Shown: positions 11,984-25,055 of the stretch, in pieces | Position numbering within the stretch: position 1 is the first letter of the stretch | Layout: the number at the start of each line of letters is the position of its first letter | Made by a program: the position numbers and the translations under genes | The notes under the pieces: generated by a model | Told to the model about the DNA's origin: nothing | What the model saw: only the letters and a program-made list of their open reading frames with translations | Databases searched by the model: none | Source: Hyperoplus lanceolatus | Lineage: Eukaryota > Chordata > Actinopteri > Uranoscopiformes > Ammodytidae | Direction: 5' to 3' | NCBI GenBank assembly: GCA_026929865.2 | Contig: CM049395.1 | Coordinates: forward strand, 30,188,001 to 30,252,000 | Length of the DNA stretch: 64,000 nucleotides

Positions 11984-12601
11984 TATTAACAATATCTAAA
12001 GAAATTACACATTTTAATAGGAAACTAACTGAGGGGAGTTAAATGCAACATTTAAAACAAAACTTGAAAGTCACAACAAATCTAGCATGTGCATACATTC
12101 AACGTGCATGTGCATACATTTCCCTAGTGGATATACTTATTTTTATATCACATCTCACTTCCAATGCTTACTCTATATGTAAATAGATATTTGAACTGTC
12201 ACCTGCTTTGGTTGATAAGCAGCCATTTGGGCTCCTGTCCTTCCTTGAAAAACCTCTGTCTCTGAAATAAGCTTCAAGGTTCTGTAAATAGGCCATTTCA
12301 GAATAATTCCCATTTGCACTCAACCAACTGCCATCTGTCGCCACACACCCACAAATTAATGCCACTTACAGTGGGAATTGGTTCATAAACCTTCTGCTCA
12401 ATCTCAGCATGGAATTGTCTCCGCCTTAATGAACTCAATTGGGTGATTGTACATTTCTTGAAGCATTCCCTCTGCACATTCTCAACTATTCTTCAATCTT
12501 CAGATGGGTTCAAACTGGGGGTACGGCTGCTCCACATATTGTTGTTATCTCCTTTGCAGCACACTGACATCTAGTGTTAAAATTATTTTATTACAAGTTT
12601 G

Positions 12602-12602
<1 letters not shown>

Positions 12603-12694
<92 letters not shown>

Positions 12695-12697
12695 TGT
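12603..12697. repeat. (GT)n then (GCGT)n tract ending about 10 bases before a SHANK2 exon
   Basis: About 20 GT units are followed by about 13 GCGT units, a strictly alternating purine-pyrimidine run with Z-DNA-forming potential. In the transcript it is a UG-rich tract where the polypyrimidine tract should be; only tttgtccag remains next to the exon. Confidence 0.95.
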
Positions 12698-12707
12698 GTT
12701 TGTCCAG

Positions 12708-12824
12708 GCTTGCCGTCACGGCCACGTTCAGCACCTGGAGCATCTGCTGTTCTATGGAGCAGACATGAGTGCCCAGAATGCCTCTGGAAACACTGCTCTA
12801 CACATCTGTGCCCTTTACAACCAG
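12708..12824 (+). CDS. shank2: SHANK2 exon: ankyrin repeats (ACRHGHVQHLEHLL... to ...ALYNQ)
   Basis: This 117 nt, 39-codon exon is symmetric (phase 0-0), between gtccag and gtaagc. It encodes ACRHGHVQHLEHLLFYGADM and SAQNASGNTALHICALYNQ. Human SHANK2 differs only at one position that I can recall (ACRYGHVQHL). This is the most conserved ankyrin segment of the family; SGNTALHICA is a textbook repeat start and QHLEHLLFYGADMSAQ its preceding helix-loop. The exon sits between two long GT tracts (12603-12697 and 12876-12934). Its in-frame length means skipping would delete about one ankyrin repeat without changing frame. Confidence 0.96.
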
Positions 12825-12872
12825 GTAAGCGGGGGGAGTGTGTGTAAGGGTTTTTGTTCTTGATGCACAGAG

Positions 12873-12875
<3 letters not shown>

Positions 12876-12934
<59 letters not shown>
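12876..12934. repeat. (GT)n run 52 bases after a SHANK2 donor
   Basis: About 29 GT units in the sense strand downstream of the exon ending at 12824. In RNA this is a (UG)n tract. Confidence 0.97.
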
Positions 12935-12935
<1 letters not shown>

Positions 12936-13636
12936 TTTTGTGAAAGAGAGCCCATACTGTATTTGTACATGCATACTGTATATATTTTTTGACATTGTAT
13001 TCCCTGACATGTTTCTAATTGTATCATCTATTAAAAAAATGAACTAAAACAAATGATAGAACTAAATGAACGCCATATGAACATGCAGATACATACTGGA
13101 CAATGGGGGACTATCGATTACTCTGGAATTAGTTTTTGATGCACAAAATCTGGTCATAAAGTTAAAACATGAATAGATCCCCTTACGTTCTTTTTAGTAT
13201 ATTTTCAGCAGAAGGCTTTTGATGTCTTTTCTTGATTTTATAATGAAATTGATCTTTTACAACAACAACAAAAAACGTTCTTTCATCTTGAACAAGACTT
13301 GTGTTTCTTCAGACAGCCAAAACCAATGGATTGGAGTAAGACAGTTTCTTAAATGAATCACCTGAGATTACATTTCTCTGTGATATGGACTTTTTTATTA
13401 TAAAATTCTTTTTCTGTTCTACCATTTTCTCGTCTGTTAGTTGGATTTGTTGAGCATAAGAGAAACACACCTAAATATACTTCATCCTTATCCATACACA
13501 TAATAGATGTACGAAGAAAAAGACCACTTCTCTTGAACGCTTCAGTGCTGTAACTAAAGGTCAGCAGTAGCCTCTAATACAGCCAAACCATCTGAGACAC
13601 ATTGCCCTTGGAGTGTGGCCGGTTAAGCGGAGCATC

Positions 13637-13672
13637 GTCTCGCACAGCCAGACCAAACTACAGCTCGTAGTA
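13637..13672 (-). repeat. Inverted copy of the 38 bp end of the 1.1 kb repeat family
   Basis: Read on the minus strand it gives tactacgagctgtagtttgg followed by tctggctgtgcgagac. It matches the terminal 36 of 38 bases of the elements at 46121-47215 and 57690-58800 with about two differences. It lacks the final ta, and no flanking duplication was found. Confidence 0.6.
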
Positions 13673-14289
13673 AGCTTAGCAGAACTGTTTTGAATTAGAA
13701 ACAGCCTCCAGGTGTATTTGATCAAAAGGCAAACATTTAGTTCCACTTAGGAAAGATAATCCTGTTTCTGTAGTGAAGGAACCATGCACTTTTGACCTTT
13801 TATAAAAAGCCCTTAACTGTGTTATTGCGTGGAGCTGGGAAAGGTTATTAATAGAAAATCGATTCTTAATGGATATGGGAGCATTATTGTTTTTCTTTGT
13901 TTGAATTTTTGTTTGTTTTATATCACACCAAACACAATACTGTTAGCCCCTCTTTCAACGCTGTCTCTACACTGGAGCTCAGCCGCAAGCCCTTTGGGTC
14001 CTACTGCTGCTGCAAAATAAAATCAGCTCACAAATATTTTGTTTCTTAACTTTTTTTAAGACTCTGTAATTTCCTGAAATAGACGGACACGTTGGTTTTT
14101 CACTAACGTTACTCAAACAGGAGGAAATAGTGCATTTGTTTGGGACTCTTTTCAGATCACATAATTTCAAAAGCCAGAATTTTAGTCAGGAGTTAGCACA
14201 TTTGGTGGAAGCTAAGTTTGGGTTGATGACCAAATATGTAGTCAATGGGGCTCCATGGCACAGAAGATGCATATGTTAGGCTTTAGATG

Positions 14290-14301
14290 CACACACACGC
14301 A

Positions 14302-14393
<92 letters not shown>
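14290..14393. repeat. (CA)n microsatellite
   Basis: A CA repeat beginning with a short CG-containing segment (acgcacgcgcac), then about 45 uninterrupted CA units. Confidence 0.97.
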
Positions 14394-14395
<2 letters not shown>

Positions 14396-15158
14396 ACTGC
14401 TTGGTAGGATCAATTCAGTGTTGATATTTGTACTTTCCATTGTATTTGTCGATAGAAATATAGAATATCCCCAGTCTCCTCATTAAAAACTGAAGAGCTA
14501 AAGCGTTGAGTAAAATAATGATGGATGCTGGATCTGTGAATCAGGCGTAATTGATGTAACCTGGATTAAGCTTGTATTAAGATGTGATACTGTACTCCAT
14601 AAATATGCATGAGTTATTGCTTTTCCTTGATAGATTGAGAACTCGGAGCAGATTCCAGCATTCCAACATAAAATGAAATGCACATGAAAAATCCACTTTG
14701 AAGCTGACGTTTCCATGGTGTCCAAGCTGTGACATCCAGGATTAACAACCTTAAAATGGACATTAGAGATTTTACATTTTTATTGTATCTTTCCACTCCC
14801 TTCCATTTCCGTTTGTAATCTCCTTCTAATTATCATCTTAAAGCTACATTTCCCTCCATTTAAATCACAACTCTCCTGTACAGTATGTCACACACATTTC
14901 CGTTTCGAAAGCATGATTATAAATGTAGCTCGTATGAAAGGGGAAACAAATGTCATGGGATTACTAGGCGCCAAATGAAAACGTCCATGAGTAAAAATAA
15001 CCCACTCATGCATGTATTTAAATAAGATGTTAAATGTCTAATCGCAGAACTACTTGTAATGCAGACCTCGCTGCACAGATTATGGTTGTGTATCAATATC
15101 TGTGTGAGGTTTTTCTACTCTCAATAGCTTATTGTGGATCTAAACAAAAGTATTTATA

Positions 15159-15445
<287 letters not shown>

Positions 15446-15756
15446 TTTCTCTTTGAGTGGAGCAACGTATACACACTTAGAACAGCGGGCTGAATCTCCA
15501 TTCCTCATATAGGTAGATGTTCTGTTGTTCTTTCCTTTCTTTCCTTGTGTGAGTGCTGGGCTGTTTAGACATCCAACCACACTTATGGGTTCCTGTTCTT
15601 CTGACTTTAATCAGCTTGTGGGAAATATTTCTTAATGTCACTGGAAGCTAATCAGCTTTTTTCCTCAACAAAGTAGGAGAATTAAAGGGTTTAAGTGTTC
15701 CTTTAAAGCATGTTCTCTGCTGTACTTTCATATTTTTTTCTCTCTCTCTTCCTCAG

Positions 15757-15834
15757 GATAACTGTGCCAGAGTGCTGCTTGTTCGTGGAGCCGACAAAGA
15801 AGTAAAGAACTACAACAGCCAGAGTCCATTTCAG
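15757..15834 (+). CDS. shank2: SHANK2 exon: ankyrin repeat (DNCARVLLVRGADKE...)
   Basis: This 78 nt, 26-codon exon is symmetric (phase 0-0), between ttcctcag and gtagag. It encodes DNCARVLLVRGADKEVKNYN then SQSPFQ. The human counterpart is DSCARVLLFRGGNKELKNYN, SQTPFQ. NCARVLLVRGADKE is the second helix and loop of the repeat started in the previous exon; NSQSPFQ opens the last repeat. The donor gtagag is weaker than the gtaag type used by most neighbouring exons. Confidence 0.94.
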
Positions 15835-16411
15835 GTAGAGTAAAATGAAATAAAAAAATAAAGAAAAACTCTCTTCTTCTCTGTCGTTTAAGCGTGTATA
15901 GGATCTGTCTCAGCTTGCAGCATAGGGTGAACATTTTTATTATACAGTAGCAGCACATTTTCTTTATCTCATTTGTTGCCATGGTAACAATGCAGAATGG
16001 TTAGGGTCAGTTGCAACCAGGGATTGCAAATGTCTTCCAGGCCAACATTTGATTTGTTTCAGTTGAACAGTATATGCAGGAGAACCAACAGTCTGCATCA
16101 AACCCTGGCAGCAACTTCTTTACAAATGCAGAACATTGAAAAACAACTGCAATTCAACTGTTTATTGTGAAAGGGTTTTTATTGAGGAGAGCATTTAGGA
16201 ACTGCATATAATCTCAATCTACTATGAACTGAACATGAAAATATTGAAAGTTGTTGTTGCAGGGCTTTCTCGTGACAGTGATAAGATAAAACAAACAATA
16301 TTCTCCAACAAATGTATCAATTGCTTCATGCTATTTTAGACAGGACATACAAAAGTGGAGTACACTTATACAAGGCGTAGAAATAAATTAAGAGTGTGTG
16401 TTCATAGTTAA

Positions 16412-17335
16412 AGCCACTACGAGTAACATGGCACGTTGGCGTCCCCTTTGGACAAAAGCGGTAGTATTTTTACGACGCCCGCTGTCGCAAAGCTGTTTAC
16501 TAGCGCATACCAGGCGCGTGAGTGTGAACTGAGAAGGGAGCAATATAGTGCATGTCCGTGTGTTGAAATTGTGAGAATTCTTTTTGGCTCCGTGAGAGTG
16601 GTTTTGACACTGCATGAACTAATGCCAGTCACTGCCACACGCACCTGATTGCAATGCTGATTGCTAACTACTCTCTCTCACGGAGCTGAAAGATTACGTG
16701 TCCGACTCCTCACAGAAAGCGAATGAACGATAGACGGCTGTTAGTATGGATCACGATGAGGTAATGTGTTTGTGTTGTTGATGTAAATAATAGCTATTTC
16801 AGATAATGGTTATCTGATGATGGTGAAGCAAAGCAAACTTTGTGTTAGTACCAACCGCTCATTCATTTAGGAGTAAACACTGCAGTCTAGTTTCGCTCTC
16901 GTGAAATTGTATACACGTTGCTTGGCAACGCCCTCGTCCCCCCCGTAGCCTATATCACTCTCCCTTTTAGCTTTTCTTCATTGCATTTTCTTTTTTTTCT
17001 TTGATGGTTCAGCCCCGTTATCAGTCATTATGACGACAAATAACTGTATCAAACAAGGCTCCCGCTCCCCTTCCCTCACCTGGAGGGATAGGCTTCTCAA
17101 TTCACGTTGCTGCACCACACTGAAATCTGCGACCAATACGGATATGTGACCATAGAGCTTGCACGAGCGAACCGAAAATCGGACTGGGTGTGCGACCAGA
17201 CCAAAAGCAGTAATAAAAACTATTTAAAAACGTCTTTCTTTGCACTTTGTCTCGTTTGCTGTTAAAGGTAATTTATGATTATCAGAGGAAACATGAGGCT
17301 GTTTAAAAGATATTTAAATGTTACTCGTAGCCTCT
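16412..17335. mobile_element. TTAA-flanked DNA element, 924 bp
   Basis: The left end reads agccactacgagtaacat and the right end, on the other strand, agaggctacgagtaacat; TTAA lies directly outside each (16408-16411 and 17336-17339). A TTAA duplication is made by piggyBac and Kolobok elements. The AG-first ends do not look like the CCC-first ends of piggyBac, so Kolobok or an unnamed group is more likely. A short possible first exon, MDHDE followed by gtaatg, begins at 16747; I cannot assign it. Confidence 0.75.
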
Positions 17336-17539
17336 TTAAATGACCAGGTATGAATGTGTGCTCATGCATGTGTACAATGTGGGTGCATTCCCAGGGTAAA
17401 AAAAACAAAAAAAAATAGCTGCCTTCAATGATTGACTCATAACCTACGCCTGAGTTACAAAAGCTATAGGCTATAATTTAAGGTAGTATGGGTCCTCGAC
17501 TGTCCTTCACAACTACTCCAGCGGAGCGCATCATTATCT

Positions 17540-17850
17540 AGAGTGCTCTACGGAAAGGGAGTGAGCCCAGGTCGAATCCAGTTGGTCACAGTTTGAACGT
17601 TTCATCTTGTGGTGTTTAGGTTTGCAGCCATGGCTTATATTCAACTCACATATCTGTGCCCATGTTGCGTGGTATATTGGTCGGCACTGTCACCTCAAAG
17701 CGAGAAGGTTCTGGGTTCGAAACCTGCCTGCATGTCTTGAGTGGAGGTTGCGTGTTCTCCCTGTGAATGAGTTGTTACGCTTCTAGGGTGTATGTATGCC
17801 ATCTCTTGAGCCAATGTCGGCTGAGATTGACCAATGGATGAATTGATGGA
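17540..17850 (+). mobile_element. tRNA-like SINE sequences, two in a row (tentative)
   Basis: The first shows a tRNA-like run ending in aggtcgaatcc (about 17570). The second has an A-box-like tggtatattgg at about 17670 and a near-perfect B-box ggttcgaaacc at about 17716. It then has a body (cttgagtggaggttgcgtgttctccctgtg) of a kind common in fish genomes. No clean target duplication was found, so limits are approximate. These are not functional tRNA genes, because no cloverleaf closes. Confidence 0.5.
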
Positions 17851-20800
17851 TTTGACGTGCGGCTTTATTTCTCTCTTTGTGATGCATCACCCTTATTTGC
17901 ATCGTACATTCGGAACTATGAAGTTAGAAAAGCAATAAGCCATTGTCTTAAACATCACTTGCACTATCGATTTAAAGGCAAAGTATATATTTAAACTGAA
18001 CAGATCGCAGATGGTGTTTAGCACAGACTATAGCATGGCATGTTTTCAATGTTCTGCTGTTTTTTGATTATGTTTGAGACATAACATTTAATTGGAACAT
18101 TAGAAATGTGGTTATTTTTATCTCTTCAATCACAACAGTGGTGAGGTTTCTTATTGTTTGCATCAGTGCAGGCATGTCCTTGAATCCCAGACACACAGCA
18201 GTTCTTTCTTTTTTTACGAAGTTTGTTGGTGCGTGTTTTGCTCCATGTACTGACGAGACATGGAATGCAATCTAATAAGACACAAAAAGAACAGATTTGA
18301 GTGATGTGTTAGACAGAGCTCTCCATTACTATAATTGAACACCAGATGGAATGGAGGGAATATGTTCTATACAGTTGCTTTTCATCCCGACCGTAGATTG
18401 TAGGAGATTTGGTAAATATTGGACAAGGAACGCTGAAGCTGTTTAAAAGGCCCATAGTGGTCCCACACCTAAGAAAGCATATGTTGGTTTTCCCTTGTTT
18501 TAGTCATATATAAGCTTATTTCTATATGGCAAATTAAAAGTAAAATAGAATGTAGAATAATCATTTTAATGCTCAATGCAATAAGTTGTGCTCCACTGTT
18601 TTGCAAAACCTCATACAAATCTCTTCAGGAGGGCCTAAATAAAACATTTCGTTGGATTGATATAACAATTTGCTTAAAAATAAACATTTGCATACCAGAG
18701 TGTTTTATACGATACCACGATATACACAGTACAATATAGTCTTATTTTTGCTGTACAACAAAGCAACTATAGAATTATTCCAAAGCCCTGAAAGATAATG
18801 CCAGTAAAGCAAAACCTCTTGCAGGAGATATTTTCATCAGTTTAAAACAGTAACAGAAAGTCCCTCAGAATTGCAGACCAAGCGATACTTTCTGCGGCCA
18901 ATATTTTTGCTCTAGCTTTTTTAAACAAATATACAAGTAGAAATCTGTTGTAAAAGAAAAAAACAGTATTTTTCTTCTACTGACAGTTGCTGTAACATCG
19001 GAAAAACAGGCAGCCAATAGACAGGCTGTGGACTCTCACTTGTTTTTCGAGTGGAGTAACTCGCTCTCTTGCTCTTACTATCTTTATCACTGTTGCATTG
19101 TACCACCTACACACAGAGCCAAGAGCTGAATCCAACTAGTTTATGCTTTCTGTTTTCTGAGAGGCAGGCCTCCCTGGAAATGTAGGGAAATCAGTAACTG
19201 AAACAGAAGCAGATGAAGGGAAATAAGGGATTGGTGCTTCAGAAACAAAATACAAATGACAACATGTAAAGGTCTTAACCATATAACTTCGGGAGATCAC
19301 TAAATCTATCAAGAAAATAGTTGATTGGGACTTTAGTTTACAACACAGCCTTCAAGAATATGTGTATTCTCAGACATTACACCAATGTTGAATTCCTGTA
19401 CATAAGATTCAGAAACAAAGACATTAATCTACTACATTATCCTCCACGAGATGTTTATACCTGACGGCGGGGATTCGCTCTGATTCAGCCACAAGAGTTT
19501 AAATACGAAGTGTTGATGCAAAGTTGTAAAAAAAAAAATACTTTTTATAAAAATTTGTTTTGCTATATGGACAATTTGGGAGCTTTGGCATAGGATGTGT
19601 TATAAGACATACAGTAGTCTAACTGAGTTGTCTCTTGAGCACCAGGGGGGAGTAATATGTTGCTCTGAATAACATCATCAAGTTGTTTACTATACTGTAT
19701 GTCACTACATACTTTTGCCGATATAGTGTATTTTGCAATTTCATACAATCCAGCGGTTCAGTTTAAAGCATACTTTTGCTTGAGGCATTTGTAGTAGTTC
19801 ACCCCCTTTTTTTATTTTGCATGTATTTTTTATTCCAAGTCCAAAGAGAGGGGCACTCTGCTTGATTGTCAATTCAGCAGAGGAAACTGCCTGAAAGCAC
19901 CATCATTAGGAGCCATATTAAAAACTGGTAAGTTCAAATGTTAATAAACAGCGATTGTCACTGATTAATGAGGCACGCTTACGTTGCGCTATACTTATAA
20001 TTAGGACACTGTGTGGGCATGTGGCCATTAAATTTGATAATATCATGTGTCAGTTCTGTGTGTTTGTTTGTGTGTGTGCGTGTGCGTGCGTGCATCCGTG
20101 CGTGCGTGTGTGGGTGCGTGTGTGTGTGTCTGTGCGTGTGTGCGTATGCGCGGGCAGCCTGATAATTATTGTAGCACACAACAAAAGGAAAATAATTTGA
20201 GCATAGCTAAAGCACAGAAAACTGCCATCATCCTTTCTGAGTGCCCCCTTCTCCAGATAAAAGGGATATTTAAAAGGGATTTTCTTTTATTTAACAATTG
20301 GTCACATCCTCTCCTCTCTCCCGACCAACTCGTCTTTGCTCTTTTCTTCTCTTGGAACAGCATTCGCGCTCTCCAATATAAACTCTGCTCTTCTAGGTTT
20401 TTCATCCTCTCCACAATCACTAATTTAATTTGCCTTTCTTCCTTTCACTCCATTTCCTATCTCTTCGGCACTTTCTCCCATGCCATTCTTCAAATCTAAT
20501 TCCTCTCTCCAGTCCTCATTATACCCATTGTCTAGTTCCCACTTGCTTCCTCCTTTTATATCCTGCCCTCTTTGGCCCCACACACATTCTCTCGCTCCTC
20601 CCATCGCCCTTGGCTCATATTATACGTCAGATATTATTTTCCCCCTTCTGCTTCTCCGCTTCATAGTCACACGGAGCGAATTACAACCAACCACCAGTGA
20701 CATTTCATGTAGTACAGTATGCCAAAGTAATGTCGAAGTATTGAAATGTCTTAACAAATTATTCCAGAGGCCCATTTAATCAGGCCAGTTTTTTTCCCAA

Positions 20801-23132
20801 GCATAAGTAGACATTGTTTTTTTTTGTTTTTTTCAGTGTATGTATTACAGTGTTAAATTAGTACATTTTAACCTGGTTTTAAAAGCTGAGATATGGCGCC
20901 ATAGCAACAATTGCTAACTGCAACAGCCCACAAAAGGCTAGCAAGAAAACTCACTCTCCCTCCCCCATTACAGCAGCAGCAACTGAAACCAAAATGAAAT
21001 TAGATGGAGCGAACAAGGTACATTTGCAAACTCTACAACAACTAGGAAGATACCATCCAACCAAATCTTTTTTAGGTCCATTATAGTACAACTTTACCTA
21101 TTGTGGCTCAAATGAATGCTCCCAAGCTGACTCAGTGAAGGAGCATGTACAAATGCAATAACTTTGGCAGCCCCAGTCCATTAGTACTGGAGTCTGAATT
21201 GCTTGTAACATTTTTTATTCATGAGTAAGGCATCCTTTTTTAATTACATCCAGCCCCCTTGCCTCGTCATCAAGGGCAACTGGGTATTTTCTCCTTGGCG
21301 GGTTGGACTTTTTGTCATTGACTGCTGATTGGTTTTCCAATCTCTTGTGTCCTGAACTCTCCTCATTGGTTTAGATCTGACAGACCTATTGCCTCAGTTG
21401 ATGTTCCACTTCACTGCAATCGGCTCACACCCCACACTCACCTCTGGTTACGTTTGTATTATACACAACCATTAGTCTCCATGGCAACCAGGAGAGAACA
21501 GGAAAAGACTGGATGTGGGGGTGGAGATGGCAGTAGTGGTGGTGGTGGGTGGTGGAATAATAATGAGGGATACATTGGGAAATGCATTTCCCATTGCTCA
21601 TTGGTTACCTGGGTTCACGTCATAATTACCTCATCGATTCAATTGACACTCGTGTGCAACAAACGCTCTCTGGTGCCCTCTATAACCCTCCTTGTGAGCT
21701 TCCTCTTCTTTGCTACGCCTAGATTAAAAGGAGAAATTACAACTGGGCCACTGGAAAGTCAGTGCAGAGATGCGATGAGAAATCAGATGATATAATAGGG
21801 TTGGGATGATAACCATGCACTACTGCTGGAACTGCTTGATTAAAATGCTGCACCCAAAGGTTTATGCTTCAGTAGACTCCTGCCAGTGACTTCATCCTGA
21901 GCTCATTGTATCATGTCCACTGCTGTTTAGTGAGAGACATTCTCTTGTCCCTACATGGGCAAGTACAAAGGCTTCTATGCTGCTTCTATGTTGTTATAGT
22001 GATTCTCACCATGTTATGTTGACAGAAATCTGCCATCAGTCATACATGTCAGAATACTCCAGGGGCCTTTGATGAATGCGGATAAGATTTTCAGTGCAGA
22101 GATGTCTTTTTACTCTGTTTAGATTATTTCATTGTACAAGTAGTAATTGACATAAAAAAGTGGTTTTAAACCTATGGCATACGGTACTTTATGTGGTAAA
22201 TAAGCAACTTTAACTACCATATCCTTTTCTGTGAAGGATGCACTCACTCTTTGGGCTAGTCATTAACAACCAACCAAAGGTTTAGTCATATTCTTGGGAC
22301 AATCAGTGCCTTTACGAATGCCAGACTAGAGTAATGAGACTTATCTTTCCCCATCCCCATCAGAAGCACCTGTGCTATTGACCGAAATAAAGAAGCATGG
22401 AAGTGCTCTACTGAATCATTGGACTACCCCTTTAACATTGAAAAATGACTATAGTTTATAGTACTAACTTGGCTTTTATCTATCAGTTTATTGCTGAGAT
22501 CCCTAAAAACAAGTCCAAGGTGGTCAGGCAGTTTTCTGGACATGCCAATAAAACCTTTTTAGGAGAGAACATGAAGGTGACCGCTAAAGCTTATTACCCC
22601 AACTGTCCGCCTTAAACATCCAATACAGTTTACAGGCTGCTTCACGTTTGAATTATCCTACTCACACTCAGGGTTTTATTCTGCACTGAGGGATTATAAG
22701 TAACATTACAGATGGACTGTCTTCAAATACACTGAACGATAAACCTGTTTTTAACAATGTCGTCAAGTCCAGAAATTTCTTTTGAGAGAAGAGTGTTTTC
22801 CTGAGCTGTAGAGCCGATTTCCAGTGCAACATAATTATAAGCGAAGTTGTAATAAACAGTTATATTTTTGTTTAATTGAATTGCATGTGTGCCTGCTGGA
22901 TTTGTAAAGAAACGTCTATGTTTGCTAACAGATTACTGGCAACAGCTTCAATACATGGTAGATAGGGATGGGAATCGAGACCCGGTTCCTCTTCAGAACC
23001 GGTGCCGAGTCAACCAATTCCTTGGAACCTTAACATGCCTGCTTAACGATTCCGCTTATCGGTTCCGCTCGTTGCAGATTCGTCATGACTTGACACTCAC
23101 GCTGCGTTGTTTTGGTTCAGAACGCAGCAAAC

Positions 23133-23258
23133 ATGGCGTTGAGACAGAATATCCCTAAATGTTGGTTGTTTATCACTTGAAAAGACGACAATACGGCCAC
23201 TTGCAACACTTGTAAAGTTTCCATTTCTTCAAATGACACGCGCACAAGCACGAGCGCA
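23133..23258 (+). pseudogene. hAT transposase N-terminal remnant with BED-like zinc finger
   Basis: From an ATG the frame reads MALRQNIPKCWLFIT, then a stop (tga), then continues KDDNTATCNTCKVSISSND in the same frame. The W...F...A-TC-x2-C arrangement fits the first half of a BED zinc finger, which opens many hAT transposases. The frame is broken and the rest of the transposase is not evident, so this is a relic of the outer element. Confidence 0.55.
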
Positions 23259-23973
23259 AGCGAGCAGACGGCGATCGTAACTGTTGAACGTTTAAATGTC
23301 CGCTGCCTGTCTAGTCGACAGTACACCAGAATTGCCCATTGGACTTGTACATATAATGTGTGAGAATTAACGTGTGTGTAGGCATATGTGTGGGCTAATA
23401 AAAGAGGGAGAGAGATAAAAAGGTGAGAGCAGCATAAAGCAAAGCAAAAAGGTTTTCTTGACCGCTGCCTTACAGCGGACCTATGATGCTTTTTGACTTT
23501 TATGACCTATAAACGTTGTTATGATGATTCATAGTCATGCTTAACCATACTAAATTATCAAATAATGACTTACATGCATTTCGACGTATTCCCTGCTGAC
23601 CGTCTGGGGTGTCTGTGCAAAGCACTAAACACTAGTGATGGGTCGGGCAACACCGATGCGTCGGCACATGTGTCGAGCTCATAGAGCGAAGCCCCGTGTC
23701 GGTGCGCGTATCGCTTTAAGAAAGTCACGTGACCGATACTGTCGATGCGGCCAAACTGTGTTTAAAAGGAAGCACATCTGTAAATGGGATGCTTCTCTGC
23801 CAAAACAATCACTCATCATTTCAAACAAAAATCTTATCTGCAAGACATAATGCAGAGATTTTCAACCTTTTTTGAGCCGCGGCACATTTTTTACATTTAC
23901 AAAATCCTGGGGCACACCACCAACCAAAATGACACTCATATACATATACATATATACAGTACATATACATATA

Positions 23974-24861
23974 CCGTATTGGTCCTAATATAAGACTGCC
24001 CTGATTATAAAAACCCATTTTTCAAAACTCATATTTGGAAAAAAGATTTGAAGACCAGATCTTGTTTTTGAAAGGAAATTAATTTTATTTATTAAAATAT
24101 TATACGAAAATAAAAATGCATTGTATAAAACACTTTCCTTCATTGCAAATGAACAGTAGGCCTAGTGCAAATAGGCCGAACCGATGTGTTTACCACAGAC
24201 TTTATTCCTCTGCCCCGCTGTGATCGCTCTCGCTGTCATCTCTCTATGCTCTGGTTCGGTCGTGGCATAGCGGGTCATCCTCGCTGCTGTCCTCGGCATC
24301 TGAGACGCAACATTTATTTAATGCTCATAGTTAATCACATAACCTAGTGCTGAAACGAAAGCTATCAACGCCGTGGTTTAAGGCTGAAATGATAACCGGG
24401 GCACGTTACAGATCTCCGTTAGTTTCAGTTTACAGCCGATAAAGTTACAATCACAACGACCGCATGGACAGCGTTTAAATAAAGCCTCTTATTCTTATTA
24501 TCATTAGGGCTTTGATGCAAATGATAAAATCTAAACATTACGGCGGCTTTGGTGTGCGTAAAAGGAAAGCGCAGTTGGCAATCTCTCCTTAGCACTGCAA
24601 CTGCGGATTCGACACGTTGACTGACAACATAATGATTTGAGGCTTTGCATTGGCTTTGGCGATTTCCCGTGCCTCTTGTTTGCTCTCCACACAAAGCCTT
24701 CTCTCTCCCATTGCACACACACATGCCCCAGCCGCTTCAGAGACCACAGACAGTGTTGGTTCCAACCGTTAAAAAATAAAATAAACAACTTGGACACAGG
24801 CCTTGAAGCTATGTAAAGCGCTTTGACTGCGAGAAATGCGCTGTATATATTAAATATAGCC

Positions 24862-24916
<55 letters not shown>

Positions 24917-25055
24917 ATTATTATTAAGCTGAATGGTCTCTGGTAACGGGCAGTCCATTACTGGACGACGAATACTAGACCCCGAATATAAGACGACCTG
25001 ACTTTTTACGACCTATTTCCAGGGGGAAAAAACCCTGTCTTATATTCGGATACGG
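23974..25055. mobile_element. Innermost element with TA flanks, 1082 bp
   Basis: The left end is ccgtattggtcctaatataag and the right end, on the other strand, ccgtatccgaatataagac; both are flanked by TA (23972-23973, 25056-25057). The TA duplication suggests a Tc1/mariner-like or ISL2EU-like group, but I do not recognise a transposase. A LINE 3'-end-like segment with (ATT)n lies inside at about 24808-24925. Confidence 0.65.
24808..24925 (+). mobile_element. LINE 3' tail-like fragment ending in (ATT)n
   Basis: The stretch gtaaagcgctttgac...aatgcgctgtatatatt followed by about 17 ATT units resembles the 3' ends of fish CR1/L2-group LINEs, which terminate in short repeats. Only the tail is present. 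Confidence 0.5.

Larger units (their letters stand above)
10277..12707 (+). other. SHANK2 intron with (CA)n runs, a Tc1-like element and a GT/GCGT acceptor tract
   Basis: (CA)n runs occur at about 10285-10308 and 10375-10425, just after the donor. A Tc1-like deletion derivative occupies 11118-11983. The intron ends in an alternating purine-pyrimidine tract (12603-12697) in place of a usual polypyrimidine tract. No other gene seen. Confidence 0.8.

Noticed and set aside
17660-17730. Genuine tRNA gene
   Set aside because: The B-box is good, but the flanking sequence does not close into a cloverleaf; better explained as a SINE head.
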